A DNA stretch of 17,938 nucleotides from CAZBJJ01 sp964492245. Its GTDB lineage: Bacteria > Spirochaetota > Spirochaetia > Treponematales > Breznakiellaceae. The translations under genes and the position numbers were made by a program. The stretch spans positions 1 to 17,938 of the forward strand of contig CAZBJJ010000043.1 in NCBI GenBank assembly GCA_964492245.1, given 5' to 3'. The notes beneath the pieces were generated by a model, which was not told where the DNA came from, searched no databases, and was given only the letters and a program-made list of their open reading frames with translations. Positions 14,434 to 17,938 of this stretch are shown here, piece after piece; within the stretch, counting starts at the first letter, position 1, and each line of letters starts with the position of its first letter.

Positions 14434-14919
14434 ATGGACGAAAAAACACTTCTGACGCTGGTAGAAAAATTTGGCAATAGCGATATAAGCGAACTGCATT
14501 TTAGCGAAGGCAGTTTGAACCTCGTGCTTAAAAAAGGCACAGAGGCGATAGCCACCGGCAATACAGAGACCGCTGCCACCGGCAACCAGGGAACTACTAC
14601 CGGCCAGGTCCATTTGAACCTGGTAGGCAAAAGCGAGGCTGGCGATAACACTGGCAATGCTGGCACAGCAAAAACGAATGGTGAAGTAATTACCAGCCCC
14701 ATTGTGGGCACTTTCTATAAGGCATCTAGCCCCGACGCCCCGGCCTTTGCCGAGGTTGGCACGCGTATAAAAAAAGGCCAGACCCTCTGTATTTTAGAGG
14801 CAATGAAGATGATGAACCATCTGGAAGCCGAATTCGACTGCGAAATTTTAGCGGTAAAAGCGGCAAATGGCGATCTTGTAGAATATGGCCAGGTACTTTT
14901 CGAAGTTCGCCGCGCCTAG
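14434..14919 (+). CDS. accB: biotin carboxyl carrier protein of acetyl-CoA carboxylase
   Basis: The 161-residue carrier swings the biotin between the carboxylase and transferase halves. The biotin site is Lys125 in LEAMKMMNHLEAE, and the BCCP thumb (SSPDAPAFAEVGTRIKKGQ, about 98-116) is present, which marks it as AccB rather than a decarboxylase subunit. An N-terminal helical part (1-30) is followed by a flexible linker (about 37-83) rich in Thr, Gly, Asn and Ala with repeated TGN triplets, in place of the common Ala/Pro linker. AGGAG at 14421-14425 supports the ATG. The gap from fabV is 26 bp, the longest in the operon, without a visible terminator. A biotin ligase must act on it but is not in the window. 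Confidence 0.96.
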   Translation: MDEKTLLTLVEKFGNSDISELHFSEGSLNLVLKKGTEAIATGNTETAATGNQGTTTGQVHLNLVGKSEAGDNTGNAGTAKTNGEVITSPIVGTFYKASSPDAPAFAEVGTRIKKGQTLCILEAMKMMNHLEAEFDCEILAVKAANGDLVEYGQVLFEVRRA

Positions 14920-14926
14920 GGCTCGA

Positions 14927-14933
14927 GTGGGAG
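14927..14933 (+). promoter_or_regulatory. ribosome binding site for the GTG start of accC
   Basis: GTGGGAG lies 7 bp before the GTG at 14941, which begins the canonical N-terminus of biotin carboxylase (MIKRLLIANRGEIA). No ATG in frame fits the family start better. Confidence 0.7.
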
Positions 14934-14940
14934 TACAGCA

Positions 14941-16272
14941 GTGATAAAACGACTATTAATTGCAAACCGCGGAGAAATTGCCGTTCGCATAATTCGCGCC
15001 TGCCAAGAAATGGGCATAGAGGCGGTTGCCGTCTATTCCACCGCCGATGCCGAAAACCTCCACGTAAAACTGGCAGACCAGGCAGTCTGTATTGGCCCGC
15101 CAGCCAGTTCTAAAAGCTATTTAATCCGCGAAAACCTTATTATGGCCGCCCTTAAAACTGGCTGCCAAGCCATTCACCCGGGCGTAGGCTTTCTTTCCGA
15201 AAACGCAGACTTTGCCCGTACAGTGCGCAAAGAGGGGCTTATATTCATTGGTCCCGATGCCGAGGTCATCGATTTGCTTGGCGATAAGGTTGTGGCCCGC
15301 GAAACCGCCCAAAAATATGGGCTACCAATTACTCCCGGCACCGAGGGGGCGGTAAGTTCGGCCGAACAGGCAAGGCCAGTCGCCGAAAAACTGGGCTACC
15401 CGGTTATCATTAAGGCAGCCTCTGGCGGGGGCGGCAAGGGCATGCGCATTGTCTGGAAGAGCGAGGAGCTGGCAGAAAATTTAGCAATAGCCAGTCGCGA
15501 AGCCGAGGCCAATTTTGCCGATGGCACCGTGTTTATTGAAAAATATATTCAAAACCCGCGCCATGTGGAACTGCAAATCTTGGCCGATGGTAAGGGGGGG
15601 GTATCAATTTTGGGCGAACGCGACTGTTCTGTTCAAAAACGGCATCAAAAGCTTATCGAAGAGAGCCCCTCGCCCGCGGTGGACGACCAAATGCGCCAGC
15701 GCATGGCCGAGGGGGCAAGCCGCATGTTTGCCGAATTAAAATATTGTGGGGCCGGCACTATCGAGTTTTTGGTCTCGGGCAAGGATTTTTATTTTATGGA
15801 AGTAAATGCTCGCGTCCAAGTGGAACACCCGGTAAGCGAATTCGTTACTGGCGTCGACATCATCCGCCAGCAAATTTTAGCCTGCACCAAGGGCAAGATG
15901 GAAATCCCAACTGGCAAGCTGCCCATAGACGGCTGGTCAATTGAATGTCGCATAAATGCCCACACTCCAGGCACGGTAAGTCGTCTGGACCTGCCAGGGG
16001 GGCCCGGCGTACGCTGGGATTCTTTTTTATACCAGGGCTGTGTAGTCCCCCCCCATTACGACTCAATGATTGCAAAACTCATTGTGCATGCCCCTACGCG
16101 GGAAAGAGCAATTTTGCGTATGGAGCGGGCGCTGCGAGAATTGCGCATCGAGGGAATTAAGACAAACAAAGCGCAACAACAGTGGATTTTAGCACATAAA
16201 ACGTTCCGCAAAGGCAATGTGGGCACTGGCTTTTATGCAGAGATAGAGAAGGAGGTCGAGAGTGTCAACTGA
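14941..16272 (+). CDS. accC: biotin carboxylase subunit of acetyl-CoA carboxylase
   Basis: The 443-residue ATP-grasp enzyme carboxylates biotin on AccB with bicarbonate and ATP. It begins at GTG with the classic KRLLIANRGEIAVRIIRA. HPGVGFLSENADFA (79-92), GDK with Lys116, the glycine-rich loop SGGGGKGM (161-168), RDCSVQKRHQK with Cys230, Glu275, Glu287 and the NARVQVEHPVSE catalytic segment (Arg291, Glu295) are all in place. The length is close to the 449 of Escherichia coli, which argues for a stand-alone subunit and not part of a pyruvate or propionyl-CoA carboxylase; the adjacent accB, accD and accA confirm this. Its 3' end overlaps accD by 11 bp. Confidence 0.97.
   Translation: MIKRLLIANRGEIAVRIIRACQEMGIEAVAVYSTADAENLHVKLADQAVCIGPPASSKSYLIRENLIMAALKTGCQAIHPGVGFLSENADFARTVRKEGLIFIGPDAEVIDLLGDKVVARETAQKYGLPITPGTEGAVSSAEQARPVAEKLGYPVIIKAASGGGGKGMRIVWKSEELAENLAIASREAEANFADGTVFIEKYIQNPRHVELQILADGKGGVSILGERDCSVQKRHQKLIEESPSPAVDDQMRQRMAEGASRMFAELKYCGAGTIEFLVSGKDFYFMEVNARVQVEHPVSEFVTGVDIIRQQILACTKGKMEIPTGKLPIDGWSIECRINAHTPGTVSRLDLPGGPGVRWDSFLYQGCVVPPHYDSMIAKLIVHAPTRERAILRMERALRELRIEGIKTNKAQQQWILAHKTFRKGNVGTGFYAEIEKEVESVN
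16251..16255 (+). promoter_or_regulatory. ribosome binding site for the GTG start of accD
   Basis: GGAGG lies inside the end of accC, 6 bp before the GTG at 16262. This spacing and the CPQC zinc ligands seven residues downstream decide the accD start. Confidence 0.8.
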
Positions 16273-17059
16273 ATCAAACGAATGTCCGCAGTGCAAGGCG
16301 AGCCATAGCACCGAAGAAATATCCCTGGCCCTGCTCACCTGCCCCAGCTGTGGACATCATTATAGAATGGAGCCCCGAGAACGCATTGCCTACCTTGCCG
16401 ACAAGGACAGCTTTAAAGAGACAGATGAAAACCTGCGCTCGCTCAATCCTATCGAGCTTGCCGGCTACGAAGAAAAATTGAGCGAGGCCGAAGAAAAAGC
16501 ACAGACCAAGGAGGCAATTATTACAGGCACCTGCACCATCGATGGGCGCCAGGTAGTTCTGGCCGCAATGTCCTTTAAATTTATGGGGGGATCGATGGGC
16601 TCCGTCGTCGGCGAAAAAGTTAGCCGTGCCCTGCTTAAAGGGGCCGCAGAAAAACTGCCAGTTATTATCTATGCTACCTCCGGTGGCGCCCGCATGCAGG
16701 AGGGTATTTTTTCGCTCATGCAAATGGCGAAGACCTCCAGCGCAGCTGCCGAACTCGACAAGGAAGGGGTACCCCTGTTTATCGTTCTCTGCGATCCAAC
16801 CACCGGAGGCGTTACCGCCAGCTTCGCCATGTTGGGCGATATAATTATAGCAGAACCTGGGGCCCTTATCGGCTTTGCCGGCCCCCGCGTAATTGAAGGG
16901 ACCATCCGCCAAAAACTGCCCGATGGCTTCCAACGCGCAGAATTCCAGCAGGAAAAGGGCTTTGTAGATATCATTGTCGCCCGCAAAGACCAACGCAAGA
17001 CCCTTATTTCACTTATAGACCTGCACCGCCCTGCCTGCTGTCTTTCGGGAGGAAACTGA
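16262..17059 (+). CDS. accD: acetyl-CoA carboxylase carboxyltransferase, beta subunit
   Basis: The 265-residue subunit pairs with AccA to move the carboxyl group from biotin to acetyl-CoA. The N-terminal zinc ribbon is complete: Cys8-x2-Cys11-x15-Cys27-x2-Cys30. The crotonase-fold part shows FMGGSMGSVVGEK (107-119), the oxyanion region TSGGARMQEG (139-148) and PTTGGVTASFAMLGD (179-193). It is shorter than Escherichia coli AccD (304 residues), lacking about 20 residues before the zinc ribbon and some C-terminal sequence. The start is GTG, and the gene overlaps accC by 11 bp. A single base separates its stop from accA, so the two transferase subunits should be made in equal amounts. Confidence 0.96.
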   Translation: MSTESNECPQCKASHSTEEISLALLTCPSCGHHYRMEPRERIAYLADKDSFKETDENLRSLNPIELAGYEEKLSEAEEKAQTKEAIITGTCTIDGRQVVLAAMSFKFMGGSMGSVVGEKVSRALLKGAAEKLPVIIYATSGGARMQEGIFSLMQMAKTSSAAAELDKEGVPLFIVLCDPTTGGVTASFAMLGDIIIAEPGALIGFAGPRVIEGTIRQKLPDGFQRAEFQQEKGFVDIIVARKDQRKTLISLIDLHRPACCLSGGN

Positions 17060-17060
17060 T

Positions 17061-17938
17061 ATGGCAAAAACCGATTTGAGCGGCAAATTGGCCGAACTTA
17101 AAAAAATGGCAAAGGCCTCGGGGCTGGACCTGAACGAAGAGCTCGAAAGCCTAGAGACAAAAATTAAGGCAGCTTCGCGCACCGAGCAGACCTGGAAACG
17201 GGTAGAAATGGCCCGGCATCCAGAGCGCCCCTATTCCTTGGACTACATTGAACGCATTTTCGATTCCTTTATTGAACTCCATGGCGACCGCGCCTATGGC
17301 GACGATGCAGCAATTATTGGGGGCATAGCCAGCCTTAATGGCATTCCAGTTACCCTTATTGCCAACCAAAAAGGCCGCAGTTTAAAAGAAAACATGCGCC
17401 GCAACCACGGCATGGCCAATCCAGAGGGCTATAGAAAGGCCCTGCGCCTAGCCAAACAGGCCGAAAAATTTCATCGCCCAATTATCACCTTTGTAGACAC
17501 CTCCGGTGCCTATCCTGGCCTTGGTGCAGAAGAACGGGGCATTGGCGAGGCAATCGCTCGAAACCTGCGAGATTTTTCCCAACTTAAAACGCCAATTATC
17601 TGCGTTATTATTGGCGAAGGCGGTTCGGGGGGAGCGCTGGGTATCTGCGTTGGCGACAAAATTTATATTTTGGAAAATGGGGTGTATTCAGTTATTAGCC
17701 CCGAAGGCTGTGCCAGTATTTTGCTACGCGATGCCACCAAGGCAAAGGATGCTGCTGCAATGCTGCGCATTACCAGTGCCGATCTGCTTGAATTCAAGGT
17801 GGTAAACGGCATTATTAAAGAACCTGCTGGCGGTGCCCACACCAATGTGGACGAGGCTGCAGCTCTTATTAAGGAAACATTGGTAAAAGATCTGGAAGAT
17901 CTCTGTTCCCGAAACCCATCGGTATTAGTGCGCTACCG
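17061..17938 (+). CDS. accA: acetyl-CoA carboxylase carboxyltransferase, alpha subunit (3' end cut by the window)
   Basis: The reading frame is open to the window edge, giving 292 codons of an expected 310-320, so only the C-terminal tail is missing. The N-terminal helical region (about 1-50) is followed by the family motif HPERPYSLDYI. HGDRAYGDDAAIIGGIA, the NHGMANPEGYRKALRL core, VDTSGAYPGLGAEERG and the oxyanion segment GEGGSGGALGICVGD are clear, then YSVISPEGCASILLRDATKA and PAGGAHTN. This is the partner of AccD, with which it forms the transferase. GGGAGGA (17047-17053) lies partly over the accD stop region and sets the ATG. Any further operon genes, such as fabG or acpP, would lie to the right. 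Confidence 0.96.
   Translation, partial: MAKTDLSGKLAELKKMAKASGLDLNEELESLETKIKAASRTEQTWKRVEMARHPERPYSLDYIERIFDSFIELHGDRAYGDDAAIIGGIASLNGIPVTLIANQKGRSLKENMRRNHGMANPEGYRKALRLAKQAEKFHRPIITFVDTSGAYPGLGAEERGIGEAIARNLRDFSQLKTPIICVIIGEGGSGGALGICVGDKIYILENGVYSVISPEGCASILLRDATKAKDAAAMLRITSADLLEFKVVNGIIKEPAGGAHTNVDEAAALIKETLVKDLEDLCSRNPSVLVRY

Noticed and set aside
16274..16993. 239-residue minus-strand ORF opposite accD
   Set aside because: Long, but composed of low-complexity Gly/Ala/Phe/Cys-rich sequence mirrored from accD codons; no family motif.

Overview
The window looks like a chromosomal segment of a diderm bacterium, most likely a spirochaete related to Treponema. This is inferred from the combination of a FabV-type enoyl-ACP reductase, a DUF2259 secreted protein, a lipoprotein with a lamin-tail-like domain, a DUF2974 (Mbeg1-like) hydrolase and a TolC-type outer-membrane efflux channel. 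No single gene proves the phylum. Coding density is high and no gene-free stretch exceeds about 365 bases; the longest is the left edge.

Left edge (1-364). Four 58-bp tandem copies plus a decayed partial copy run off the window. Read on the minus strand, each unit starts with what looks like the 5' half of a tRNA (acceptor strand, U8, a paired D arm with the invariant D-loop bases), continues into a GC-rich hairpin and ends in T7. A near-consensus minus-strand promoter with an extended -10 sits just upstream and would transcribe the array leftwards. A hairpin lies between this promoter and the first gene.

365-6228. A minus-strand alpha/beta-hydrolase-like gene (DUF2974) is divergent from a four-gene plus-strand operon: lipoprotein periplasmic adaptor, ABC ATPase, MacB/FtsX-type permease and TolC-family channel. 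Together these make a complete MacAB-TolC-like tripartite exporter. Start and stop codons overlap or nearly touch.

6217-8952. A minus-strand polytopic membrane protein of unknown function overlaps the channel gene tail to tail by 12 bp. It is followed by a divergent DUF2259 secreted protein with a long inverted repeat in its leader, a good intrinsic terminator, and a lipoprotein with a lamin-tail-like domain.

8967-17938. A minus-strand thioredoxin (active site WCMPC) is divergent from one long fatty-acid-synthesis operon: fabH-fabD-fabF-fabZ-fabV-accB-accC-accD-accA, with accA cut by the right edge. AccBCDA makes malonyl-CoA, FabD loads malonate on ACP, FabH starts and FabF elongates chains, FabZ dehydrates, and FabV does the last reduction. 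fabG and acpP are not in the visible part. A promoter with an extended -10 overlaps a perfect-armed palindrome upstream of fabH, which suggests one regulated entry point for the pathway.

Most of the window is recognisable housekeeping biology. The least explained parts are the tRNA-like tandem array with its own promoter and the palindromes in front of fabH and the DUF2259 gene.
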